Below, one piece after another: positions 47,725 through 58,670 of a stretch of 64,000 nt of DNA. The stretch spans positions 631,844,786-631,908,785 of the forward strand of contig CM060915.1 of the NCBI GenBank assembly GCA_030737875.1, given 5' to 3'. Below the pieces are notes generated by a model. The model was not told the DNA's origin, searched no databases, and saw only the letters and a program-made list of their open reading frames with translations. Origin of the DNA: Allium sativum. Taxonomy: Eukaryota > Streptophyta > Magnoliopsida > Asparagales > Amaryllidaceae. Made by a program: the position numbers and the translations under genes. The first letter of the stretch is position 1; each line of letters opens with the position of its first letter.

Positions 47725-48861
47725 CCCCCCGGCAAGCTCAAGCGAGGGAAGAACTTGAAGCTTGGAGCGTAACTGAGATATTCGATCTTTGCTTAAAGGT
47801 TTGGTGAAGGCATCCGCCACCTGATCAACAGATGAAACATGACTGATACGAAGATCACCAGCTTCAACTTGCTCTCTAACGAAGTGAAAATCCAGTCGGA
47901 TGTGTTTTGAGCGTGTACCGATGACCGGATTTTTGGATGTGAACAAAGCACCTACATTATCGCATAGTAGAGTAGGCGGGTCTGGAAGATAAACATTAAG
48001 GTCTCTAAGAAGTTGCTGAATCCAGATAAGCTCAGCTGAAGTATACGCAAGCGACCTATATTCCGCCTCCGTGCTTGATCGGGCTACAACCCGTTGTTTC
48101 CGAGATGTCCAACTGATTAGATTAGTACCATGGAAAACATCAAATCCATATTGAGAACGACTATCGTCAGAGTCTGACATCCATCCTGCATCAGAATATG
48201 CTAGAAGTGATGTTGCTTTGGTAGGCTGAAAGTGCAGATGGTGAGTAATAGTTCCTTTGAGATAGCGTAATATCCGTTTCACGACTTGCCAATGCGATGT
48301 TGTCGGAGCATGCATATATTGACATACCCGATTGACGGAATAAGCGATGTCGGGGTGGGTTATGGTTGCATATTAAAGAGAACCTACAACCTGTCGGTAA
48401 AGCTTAGGATCAGAGAATGCTTCACCTGCTAGTTCAAGCTTGGAGGATGGATCTTCCGGAGTAGAAATGGGTTTAGCATCCTGCATTTTACAACGAGCTA
48501 GAATATCATTGATGTAGGCCACTTGAGAAAGTGTGATACCTGCTTTTTCTTTCTGAATTTTGATGCCACGAAAGAAATTTAGAGCACCAAGATCTTTGAG
48601 AGCAAAACACTGATGGAGATTTTGGATGAACTGTTGAACCAAAAAAGGGCTGCTACCCGTGACGATTAAATCATCAACATACACTAGCACATAGATAGTA
48701 GCTGAAAGAGTGACACTCACAAATAAGGAAGTATCAGACTGACAAGCTCTAAACCCATGTGAGACAAGATAAGTTTTCAGCTTAGTGAACCATACTGTAG
48801 GCGCTTGCTTAAGCGCATATAAGGCTTTGTGTAGCTTGCATACATGGTTGGGCAGAGAAGG
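47725..48861 (-). pseudogene. pol: Copia RT C-terminal part and RNaseH
   Basis: Minus strand, continuing directly from the RT part at 58199. It reads ENPSLPNHVCKLHKALYALK, then YVDD at 48681-48670, LKDLGALNFFRGI, and a single TAA at 48375-48373 (CAA expected from the family). RNaseH follows with YSDAGW, RSSTEAEYRSLA, LLCDNVGA, TRSKHIRLDFHF and ADAFTKPLS. The frame ends LELAGG-stop, where GG is encoded by the polypurine tract and the TAA is the first codon of the LTR. Only one nonsense codon breaks this half. Confidence 0.9.
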
Positions 48862-48866
48862 GTTTT
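48862..48866. repeat. Left target-site duplication of element E
   Basis: GTTTT; second copy at 58194-58198. Removing E plus one copy rejoins the copia RT codons in frame. Confidence 0.92.
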
Positions 48867-49139
48867 TGTAACACCCCGTATTTTCTGTGATCGTATAAGT
48901 AACAAATCAGAGAATAATTAAATTATAAAATAAGAATCAAGGGAAATGGGTTGCGACATTGCGTTCTTCTCGGAATTCTGCATGAAATCGAGTCAGAGTT
49001 TTCGAAAATCGGAGTTCGTATGACCAAGTTATGACCCTCAGAAGTTTCAGGAATTTGAATAAAATAAAATAGCTCGAAAATAAAGCCAGAAATTCGAAAT
49101 TCAAACCCAGAGAAGCCTGGCGGGAAAATTCCCTCCCAT

Positions 49140-49323
49140 ATACCCAGGTCGACTGGGGAGTCGACCCCCCTCCCCCAACTAGATCGACTGGGGAGTCGAC
49201 TGGGGTGTCGACCTCCCCATGACCAGGTCGACCTGCTCCCGAAACCCAGTTTTTGAACCTGGTTCATTCTGATGTATCTGGTCACGTTTTCTGTCTAGAT
49301 TCGTCTGCCTAATCCTATATAAA
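49140..49323 (+). promoter_or_regulatory. Element E 5' LTR: GTCGAC cluster and TATA box
   Basis: Five gtcgac-type motifs in the pattern ggtcgactggggagtcgacc, then TATATAAA at 49316-49323 followed by a ctctacaca start-like stretch. Confidence 0.55.
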
Positions 49324-50822
49324 CAGCCCCCTAGCCTCATTTTCTCTACACAATTTCATTCTATCTATACTCTGCCTCTGTTCTAATTAAAAATAAAAAT
49401 GGCGCCGCTACTCTGCTGGAATCAAAACTTGGACTGATGCATCTTCTTCCAACCTGAATAGAATTAAAAGCTAAATCAAATCTCAAATCAAAGTTTAGAG
49501 CTGCAACAACAATTAAGAAGAGTAATTCAGCCTTTCTGCATCAACACCAGTTTATTATCCTTTCTTAAAACCACGAAAGGCAAGTATAGTTATTTTCCGA
49601 TATAAACGTTAATTATGATTGTGACATGAATTGTAAATCTGAATATGAGGTTATGTCTGTTCTGTTCTGTTTAGATCTATCTTATTCTGTATCTCTTTCT
49701 TATTTCTGTTCTATAGCCAGGCTACTACGAGCCTGCGCCGAATCTCATAAGAGATTAACGCACAAACGCTAAATTTTGGGATAAATAATGAATAATGCAT
49801 AATTGGACATGAAACTGTTGCCTACGAGACTATTGCCTATGACTATGATTCATGCCTATGAGACTATTGCCTATGACTATGATTCACGCCTATGAGACTA
49901 TTGCCTATGAGACTATTGCCTATGACATTGAATAAGAAACTATTGTGATTAGTCGCCCATGACTATTGTGGTTAGTTGCCTATAACTATTGTAGTTAGTT
50001 TCTTACGCCTATTCCCTTAATGATGTTGGATCTCATATTTAGTATGTAACTTTGCTAGTTTATTCCCATTCGTTGTTATGTACATCGAGCCTAGTAGGGC
50101 CATTATCATTGTATTTGGTTCATTATTGCATGCATATTCTTTCTTATGCTTATCCCCTATTCCTTTTGCTAAAGCCATTTCATGAGTACTTAGAGAACTT
50201 GTGGAAACATGTTATACGGGGATTGGGCGTAGCTTAATTAAGTTAATTTGGCATAATAAATATGTTGGCATCATCTGAATTGGCTATAATAGTGAATGAT
50301 TAACATGTATATTATTCTTGGACATAAACGGTGAACTAGAATATTAAATCTAGTTTTGACATGAACTGTAAATGGGAATATTAAGACTAAAATTTGGGGC
50401 ATATATTGTATTATGAATTATGACCTTGATTTGGGCATGTAAGTTGAGGATAAGGCAAGATATGTAAATAGAGTTTTAGATATATATAATCTGCTAAATC
50501 CGTTATCTGCTAAATCCGTTAAATTGCCTAATCCATTATCTGCTAAATCTGTTGAATTGCCTAAACTGCTGAATCTATTATCTTCTAAATCTGTTGAATC
50601 GCTTAAACTGCTAGATCTGCTACCTGTTGAATTGTCTGATCTGTTGAAAACTAGATAATGGTAATCTGGGTATGGAAATCCGTAGGCTCGACCTAAGATT
50701 TAGTAAAATATGGAAATTTAATTAATCTGTTGTATCCTATGAAGAAGTTTAATCTATTAAGTAAAAAGAATTAGTCTGATATCTGAAAATCTATATTGGA
50801 ATGAATTGGCTATGACACGAGG

Positions 50823-51012
50823 TTAGACTCTGTTTGCGGTAGAAGCCTGCCCGGAACCAACCGGCTTAACCAGCGACTGCAAACTGGCAGTCTAATGTGA
50901 GAGGTCGTAGGCATAACTAAAATATGCTTAGACACGAGGTTAGGTCTGGCTTGTGGCAGAAGTCTGCTCGGAACCACCCGACATATCCAGCGGCCACAGG
51001 CTACCGACCTAA
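50823..51012 (+). other. Element E 5' LTR tandem stem-loop pair
   Basis: Copy 1 (50823-50895): TTAGACT/AGTCTAA outer, GTTTGCGGT/ACTGCAAAC inner. Copy 2 (50940-51012): TTAGGTC/GACCTAA outer, GCTTGTGGC/GCCACAGGC inner. Core ctgcccggaacc ... ccag. Confidence 0.85.
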
Positions 51013-52616
51013 TGGGAGAGGTCTATGCATTAATATTTAATTAATGCAAATCTGGGATAAGTATGATGTCTAAAACATTTTGGGTAAATAGGGTTAAACC
51101 AACTGGACTGATGAATTAATAAACCTGTTTCGTGAATCTATAGGCCCAATACAAAGTTAGACAATCTGTAAGTCTGTTAAAAACTATACATCTGATCCGT
51201 TAGTCTGAAAACTTGTCTTCGAACTAGTTGATCTGAACTCTGTATGTCTGAACTTGTAAACAAGTTAATCTAAAATCTGTTAGTCTGGGGACACAAGGTT
51301 AGGAGGGAAATTACTTGTGTCATCTGTTGTTTGGGACCCATATTAGTCAGTAACCCTTTCTGGTATCAAAACTTCGACCCAACAGTAGGTAGGGTCCGGG
51401 CACGCTTACTGAACTAATTATAAGCGGTTCATTCTGATAATGGCGAGGGGTGTTGATGGTGCGTTCCAACCGGGTCATGTGCATGTATGGATCCCGGTCT
51501 GCCTCTGAGGATGTAAGACGTCGTGACATCTGTAAATAGGTCTGTGTCATTTAAAGGTTGCCACTTTGGGGAGTGATACACCCTTTTGTGGGGCTGGCAC
51601 AGGGTATTTATGTATTAAGGAGCCGATCGCTTGGGGTAGGGTTTTAGGGTACACTTAGTTCTGTCTGTTTCTGTTGGGTGGTAACACCTGTCTGTTTCTG
51701 CGTGGTACCGTTTGTTCGGGTGGTAAAGGCCCATTTACTAGTGTACACCTAATTCTACATTCTGTTTCCGTAGGGATTAATCTGTTTCTGTACCGTCTGT
51801 TCGGGTGGTAAAGGCCCATTTACTAGTGTACACCTAATTCAACATTCTGTTTCCGTAGGGATTAATCTGTTTCTGTACCTTCTGTTCGGGTGGTAAAGGC
51901 CCATTATTAACATTCTGTTTCTGTTTGTTTCTGTTTGTTTCTGTTGGGGGTGGTAAAGGCCCATTACTAGCATTCTCTTCTGTGGAAATTATTCTGTTCC
52001 CGTTTCAGTTTCAGTTTAGTCATTGGGGTGACACCTAATCCTGTTATACTAGTATTAGTGCAGAGAAGTGAAAAGTAGTAGCTTACATCATTCTGTTCTT
52101 TTTCTGTTTAACCTAAGTATATCTGCTACTCCTGTTACTGTTATCTCGCATCCAGTTTTATTTTCATGTCATAATTATTATTATCTGTTCATATGCTGAA
52201 AGTCACTGGACTTGCCAGACTTTATGTCTGACCTTGCTTGTTTTTGCCCCTTTTTCTTCAGTTTCCCCCCATGTTATCCAAGGAGGGAATACTTTAGCTT
52301 GATCCGGATTCCTTCTGCTTGAAGTGCTTAAAGTATGGCTTGGCTCTTTATAGCTTCTGTTCTGTGGGGATTATGATTTTAAAGATTGGTACTCTGAGGG
52401 CTTTTTGAACAAGGTTGATATATATATATATACATATGTAAAGTGATTTTGAAAGATGTAACCAAACTGCTTTCTGTTTTCTACTGAAATAAAGTTATAA
52501 AATTCTCAAGTATTGTTTATCTGTCTTGAAATTTTCTGTTTTGTTTACTAAAACTCTCCACCAAAGTTTAGGCATTCCCTTTGTGAGTGACCTTAACGGA
52601 GGTGTGGTGTTACACT

Positions 52617-52628
52617 TGGTATCAGAGC
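52617..52628 (+). other. Primer-binding site of E (tRNA-iMet)
   Basis: TGGTATCAGAGC, a full match retained in this pol-less element. Confidence 0.9.
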
Positions 52629-52769
52629 TGAAGGTTACCAGATTGGGTAAAGTTTTTGAAAACTATTTTCAAAAAGGTTTTAAAAGGAAGTATTTTCGAA
52701 AGTAAAGCCTATTTTTGAAAAAAAACATATTCCCCAAAAGCCGTATATCTATCTTTTGATCCTCCGTTT

Positions 52770-53760
52770 GAATCTTTGTTTCCTTCTTTCTCCGGGGCTC
52801 CCGGCTTTCTGGGAGGTAACCTCATAGCGGCATGGTTCTGTAGGCTTGATAAGACTACGACACCGGTCGAAGGGCAAATAAACGCCCGACTTCCATCTGT
52901 AGCCGCAGTAGTCTCTCCTACGGCTAATTTTCTTTCGAGCTTTGTAGGATTTTCCATGTGATGGAGGCAGCTTTCGAGGGACTTGTCAACGTGTTATGCA
53001 CAGTTAGTAAAGATGAGAATGAGTGAGATTGGCTAAGGAGCACAACCCAAGGATGAGAAACTCATGGATATGGACTTGGTTCACAAAGGAGGAAAAAAGG
53101 AAACACAAAAGAAGGAAGAAAAGTCTGAAGATAAAGGAGGAGAAAAATGCTTTACTTATGGAAGTTTGACTCATCTGGACAAGGATTGCCGAAAGAGGAA
53201 GGACACTCACTTCAACTATGGTGAGATGGGACACTTCACTAGGGACTACCCGAAGAAGCGGGGGCAAGGACAAAGGACATGACCTACTTCGGAAGGCAGG
53301 AGAATGCTCTCATAGTTGGTGGATAGGATAGAAGTAGGAAAATTTTCATAGAGAGTTTAGCTTCCTTATCTGATTATTGAGTTAGAACTCTTTCCGATTA
53401 TGGCATTCTGATTTTGTAGTCGAGTCTCTGCACTTTAATACTAGTCTTGTTTCTGATCTAGTTATAGTCTCAAACCCCATAGGGGTTACGACTCATCTGT
53501 TGGTGATAGGTTGGGGTTTGAGGGTATCTGTGTTAGGCGTCAAGTCGATTGTAATGCATACATTCTGGGTTTTTGAGGGATATGGTGGGATTTTCCCATG
53601 CTTAGTTTTCTAAGAATCATTCGATAATCTGATCTATACTAGTAGTCTGTAAGCATCTGGATATTTCTGAAAAGGTTAAGATTTCCATTTTTGACATTGT
53701 CTAAAAAGGGTAATCCTCTGGGTATCAATCTGATGTTGATTTCGGTCTTCGGGGCCGATA
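52770..53760 (+). pseudogene. Element E gag and protease remnants
   Basis: Decayed gag head at 52776-52960 (AAWF and VAAVVSPTANF match the WFRR and VAAVPPP regions of B). An internal deletion leads to FEGLVNV (52970 on). Two degenerate zinc knuckles follow at 53147-53260; the first has Tyr for Cys and both second halves are altered. A protease trace (VESLHFNTSLVSD, VIVSNPIG at 53420-53500) has lost the DSG active site. Sequence related to the PR-RT linker persists to about 53740, then homology resumes only downstream of pol. Confidence 0.75.
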
Positions 53761-54377
53761 CTTAGGGGAATTATTCTCTCAACCAATGTCTAATGGGAAC
53801 CATGTTTTTGTTTTATCTGTACTCGCTTCCATCATTCGACTGTATCCTATCGATCGAATCTTCGAACTTTAGGTAGAAACCAATGGGTGTAAACAAGTGT
53901 TTGAGACATGTTATGTTTGATGGTTGCAAATGGATGCAAGTGGTTGCTCGTGGATGCATATACACACACTAGGCACTAGATCGGCTCGAAAACACTCTCA
54001 TACTGCATATGGATGTGTGAGCATTTTCAATGTCTGTTGATGCAAAATGATTGACTCATCACATGGATGTTGCATATGAATGAATGGTTGTCACTCATAT
54101 AAGAATGATATCAAATAGGAAAATTGCATACATTTTGGACTCATGGCACTAACATAATTCGCATTAAGGAGGTCAACTGAATCAGTGGACCGCCTGATCT
54201 TTGCATTAGATAAGGAACATATACACACACTTTTGCATATGTTCATACAACATTAGAAGTTTTCTAAGGACAATGGATGCTTGTGGATGATGGTTGAGTA
54301 GATGGATGACTTGATGGTAGGACACATTCTTCTTAACTTGAAGATTTCGGGGACGAAATCTTTTAAGTAGGGGAGAA
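53761..54377 (+). other. Element E 3' untranslated region with hairpin and polypurine tract
   Basis: Homologous to the corresponding regions of A, B and D. Hairpin at 54171-54191 (GGTC/GACC outer stem) framed by GCATTA boxes. The AACATGT repeat is imperfect (53892-53912). Purine tract aagtaggggagaa 54365-54377. Confidence 0.8.
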
Positions 54378-54652
54378 TGTAACACTCCGTATTTTCTATG
54401 ATCGTATAAGTAACAAATCAAAGAATAATTAAATTATAAAATAAGAATCAAGGGAAATGGGTTGCGCTATTGCGTTCTTCTCGGAATTCTGCATGAAATC
54501 GATTATGAGTTTTCGAAAATCGTAGTTCGTTTGACCAAGTTATGACCCTCAGAAGTTTCAGGAATTTGAATAAAATAAAACGGCTCGAAAATAAAGCCAG
54601 AAATTCGAAATTCAAACCCAGAGAAGGCTGGCGGGAAAATTCCCGCCCATAT

Positions 54653-54841
54653 ACCCAGGTCGACTGGGGAGTCGACCCCCCCAACCAGGTCGACTGGGGT
54701 GTCGACCTCCCCATGACCAGGTCGACTGGGGAGTCGACCTGGGGGTCGACCTGCTCCCAAAACCCAGTTTTTGAATCTGGTTCATTCTGATGTATCTGGT
54801 CATGTTTTCTGTCTAGATTCGTCCGCCTAATCCTATATAAA
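54653..54841 (+). promoter_or_regulatory. Element E 3' LTR: GTCGAC cluster and TATA box
   Basis: Seven gtcgac motifs in about 100 bp, then TATATAAA at 54834-54841. Two motifs more than the 5' LTR copy. Confidence 0.55.
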
Positions 54842-56360
54842 TAGCCCCCTAGCCTCATTTTCTCTACACAATTTCATTCTGTCTATACTCTGCCTCTGTT
54901 CTAATTAAAAATAAAAATGGCGCCGCTACTCAGCTGGAATCAAAACTTGGACTGATGCATCTTCTTCCAACCTGAATAGAATTAAAAGCTAAATCAAATC
55001 TCAAATCAAAGTTTAGAGCTAAAACAACAATTAAGAAGAGTAATTCAGCCTTTCTGCATCAACACCAGTTTATTATCCTTTCTTAAAACCACGAAAGGCA
55101 AGTACAGTTATTTTCCAATATAAACGTTAATTATGATTGTGACATGAATTGTAAATCTAAATCTGAGGTTACGTATGTTCTGTTCTGTTTAGATCTATCT
55201 TATTCTGTATCTCTTTCTTCTTTCTGTTCTATAGCCAGGCTACTACGAGCCTGCACCGAATCTCATAAGAGATTAACACACGAACGCTAAATTTTGGGAT
55301 AAATAATGAATAATGCATAATTGGACATGAAACTGTTGCCTATGAGACTATTGCCTATGACTATGATTCATGCCTATGAGACTATTGTCTATGACTATGA
55401 TTCACGCCTATGAGACTATTGCCTATGACTATGATTCACGCCTATGAGACTATTGCCTATGACATTGAATAAGAAGCTATTGTGATTAGTCGCCCATGAC
55501 TATTGTCGTTAGTTGCCTATAACTATTGTAGTTAGTTTCTTATGCCTATTCCCTTAATGATGTTGGATCTCATATTTAGTATGTAACTTTGCTAGTTCAT
55601 TCCCATTCGCTGTTATGTACATCGAGCCTAGTGGGGCCATTATCATTGTATTTGGTTCCTTATTGCATGCCTATTCTTTCTTGTGGTTATCCCCTATTGC
55701 TTTTGCTAGAGCCATTTCATGAGTACTTAGAGAACTTGTGGAAACATGTTATACAGGGATTGGGCGTAGCTTAATTAAGTTAATTTGGCATAATAAATAT
55801 GTTGGCATAATCTGAATTGGCTATAATAGTGAATGATTAACATGTATATTAGTCCTGGACATAAATGGTGAATTGGAATATTAAATCTAGTTTTGACATG
55901 AACTGTAAATGAGAATATTAAGACTAAAATTTGGGGGCATATATTGTATTATGAATTATGACCTTGATTTGAGCATGTAAGTTGAGGCTAAGGCAAGATA
56001 TGTAAATAGAGTTTTAGATATATATAATCTGCTAAATCTGTTATCTGCTAAATCCGTTAAATTGCCTAATCCGTTATCTGCTAAATCTGTTGAATTGCCT
56101 AAACTGCTGAATCTGATATCTGCTAAATCTGTTGAATCGCTTAAACTACTAGATCTGCTCCCTGTTGAATTGTCTGATCTGTTGGAAACTAGATAATGGT
56201 AATCTGGGTATGGAAATCCGTAGGCTCGACCTAAGATTTAGTAAAACATGGAAATTTGATTAATCTGTTGTATCATATGAAGAAGTTTAATCTGTTAAGT
56301 AAACAGAATTAGTCTCATATCTGAAAATCTGTATTGGAATGAATTGGCTATGACACGAGG

Positions 56361-56549
56361 TTACGCTCTGTTTGCGGTAGAATCCTGCCCGGAACCAACC
56401 GACTTAACCAGCGACTGCAAACTATCAGTCTAATGTGAGAGGTCGTAGGCATAACTAAAATATGCTTAGACACGAGGTTAGGTCTGGCTTGTGGCAGAAG
56501 TCTGCCCGGAAACGCCCGGCATATCCAGCGGCCACAGGCTACCGACTAA
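56361..56549 (+). other. Element E 3' LTR tandem stem-loop pair
   Basis: Copies at 56361-56433 and 56478-56549. Single changes weaken one outer arm in each (TTACGCT; GACTAA), consistent with decay after insertion. Confidence 0.8.
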
Positions 56550-57968
56550 TGCGAGAGGTCTGTGCATTAATATTTAATTAATGCAAATCTGGGATAAGTA
56601 TGATGTCTAAAACGTTTTGGGTAAATAGGGTTAAACCAACTGGACTGATGAATTAATAAACCTGTTTCATGAATCTGTAGGCCCAATACAAAGTTAGACA
56701 ATCTGTAAGTCTGTTAAAATCTATACATCTGACCCGTTAGTCTGAAAACTTGTTTGTGAACTAGTTGATCTGAAATCTGTATGTCTGAACTTGTAAACAA
56801 GTTAATCTGAAATCTGTTAGTCTGGGGACACAAGGTTAGGAGGGAAATTACTTGTGTCATCTGTTGTTTGGGACCCATATTAGTCAGTAACCGTTTCTGG
56901 TATCAAAACTTCGACCCAACAGTAGGTAGGGTCCGGGCACGCTTACTGAACTAATTATAAGCGGTTCATTCTGATAATGGCGAGGGGTGTTGATGGTGCG
57001 TTCCAACCGTGTCATGTGCGTGTATGGATCCCGGTCTGCCTCTGAGGATGTAAGACGCCGTGACATCTGTAAATAGGTCTGTGTCATTTAAAGGTTGCCA
57101 CTTTGGGGAGTGATACACCCTTTTGTGCGGCTGGCACATTGTATTTATGTATTAGGGAGCCGATCCCTTGGGGTAAGGTTTTAGGGTACACTTATTTCTT
57201 TCTGTTTCTGTTGGTACCGTCTGTTTCTGTTGGGTGGTAACACCTGTCTGTTTCTGCGTGGTACCGTCTGTTCGGGTGGTAAAGGCCCATTTACTAGTGT
57301 ACACCTAATTCTACATTCTGTTTCCGTAGGGATTAATCTGTTTCTGTTTCTGTACCGTCTGTTCGGGTGGTAAAGGCCCATTTACTAGTGTACACCTAAT
57401 TCTACATTCTGTTTCCGTAGGGATTAATCTGTTTCTGTACCTTCTGTTCGGGTGGTAAAGGCCCATTATTAACATTCTGTTTCTGTTTGTTTCTGTTGGG
57501 GTGGTAAAGGCCCATTACTAGCATTCTCTTCTGTGGAAATTATTCTGTTCCCGTTTCAGTTTCAGTTTAGACATTGGGGTGACACCTAATCCTGTTATAC
57601 TAGTATTAGTGCAAAGAAGTGAAAAGTAGTAGCTTACATCATTCTGTTCTTTTTCTGTTTAACCTAAGTATATCTGCTACTCCTGTTACTGTTATCTCGC
57701 ATCCAGTTTTATTTTCATGTCATAATTATTATTATCTGTTCATATGCTGAAAGTCACTGGACTTGCCAGACTTTATGTCTGACCTTGCTTGTTTTTGCCC
57801 CTTTTTCTTCTGTTTCCCCCCAGGTTATCCAAGGAGGGAATACTTTAGCTTGATCTGGATTCCTTCTTCTTGAAGTGCTTAAAGTATGGCTTGGCTCTTT
57901 ATAGCTTCTGTTCTGTGGGGATTATGATTTTAAAGATTGGTACTCTGAGGGCTTTTTGAACAAGGCTG

Positions 57969-57972
57969 ATAT

Positions 57973-58018
<46 letters not shown>
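57969..58018. repeat. TA microsatellite in E 3' LTR
   Basis: Almost pure (TA)n of about 50 bp; the 5' LTR equivalent at about 52418-52436 is much shorter. Confidence 0.9.
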
Positions 58019-58023
<5 letters not shown>

Positions 58024-58198
58024 GATTTTGAAAGATGTAACCAAACTGATTTCTGTTTTCCGCTGAAACAAAGTTATAAAATTCTCAAGTATTGTTTATC
58101 TGTCTTGAAATTTTCTGTTCTTTTTACTAAAACGCTCCACCAAAGTTAAGGCATTCCCTTTGCGAGTGACCTTAACGGAGGTGTGGTGTTATAGTTTT

Positions 58199-58670
58199 CG
58201 AAACCACGTGGATGGACCATGTAAACTACTTCCGACAGATCACCGTTTAAGAAGGCGTTGTCAATGTCTAATTGACGAACCAACCAACCACGAGAGGGCG
58301 CAATGGACAACACCAAACGGATTGTTGTAGGCTTAATTACAGGACTGAAGGTCTCAAAAAAATCAAGACCGACCTCTTGACTAAATCCTTGCGCCACCAA
58401 GAGAGCTTTGTAACGCTCTATCGATCCATCAGACCGTCTTTTAATCCTGAAAATCCATTTAAAACCCATAACATTAGCATTACAAGGAGGAATAATAAGT
58501 GACCAAGTTCTATTTCTCATAAGTGCATCAAATTCCGCTTTCATTGTGGTTTGCCAACATTGGATACGAAGGGCTTGAGAAACGGTGCGAGGTTCTGTTT
58601 GTTGGTCAATGGAGATGGAGGATAAAAAAGCTTTCGGTTTGAGGGAGTTTGTGGCGGCTCGAGTAACCAT
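58199..58670 (-). pseudogene. pol: Copia RT N-terminal part
   Basis: Minus strand, from MVTRAATNSLKPK (the usual entry to copia RT) through MKAEFDALMRNRTW, VMGFKWIFRIKRRSDGS, ETFSPVIKPTTIR and QLDIDNAFLNGDL (first catalytic Asp) to HPRGFEN, where E interrupts. Open over this whole length. The rest is at 48861-47725. Confidence 0.9.

Larger units (their letters stand above)
48867..52614 (+). repeat. Element E 5' LTR
   Basis: 3748 bp, TGTAACACCCCG ... GTGTGGTGTTACA. Contains GTCGAC cluster and TATA (49140-49323), tandem repeats at about 49815-49930 (tgcctatgagactatt), 50488-50650 (ctgctaaatctgttatc) and 51670-51985 (~88-bp units with gggtggtaaaggcccat), stem-loop pair 50823-51012, ggagccgatcgcttgg (51621), and AATAAA at 52488-52493. 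Confidence 0.92.
48867..58193 (+). mobile_element. Chromovirus E, pol-deleted, nested in copia RT
   Basis: 9327 bp: 5' LTR 48867-52614, primer site 52617, 1.76-kb internal region, purine tract and 3' LTR 54378-58193, with GTTTT duplications. Over 80% of the element is LTR. The internal region keeps decayed gag and protease, then jumps to the 3' untranslated region, so RT, RNaseH and INT are missing. It must have moved, if after deletion, with proteins supplied by relatives. Confidence 0.92.
54378..58193 (+). repeat. Element E 3' LTR
   Basis: 3816 bp. Ends gtgttata (CA changed to TA). It differs from the 5' LTR by substitutions and by tandem-repeat copy number (one extra tgcctatgagactatt unit near 55420; extra ctgtttctg near 57345) and a longer TA microsatellite (57969-58018). 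Confidence 0.92.

Noticed and set aside
47572..47772. Open frame of three near-identical peptide repeats
   Set aside because: Translation of the 54-bp LTR repeats (also a multiple of three) running into the purine tract.
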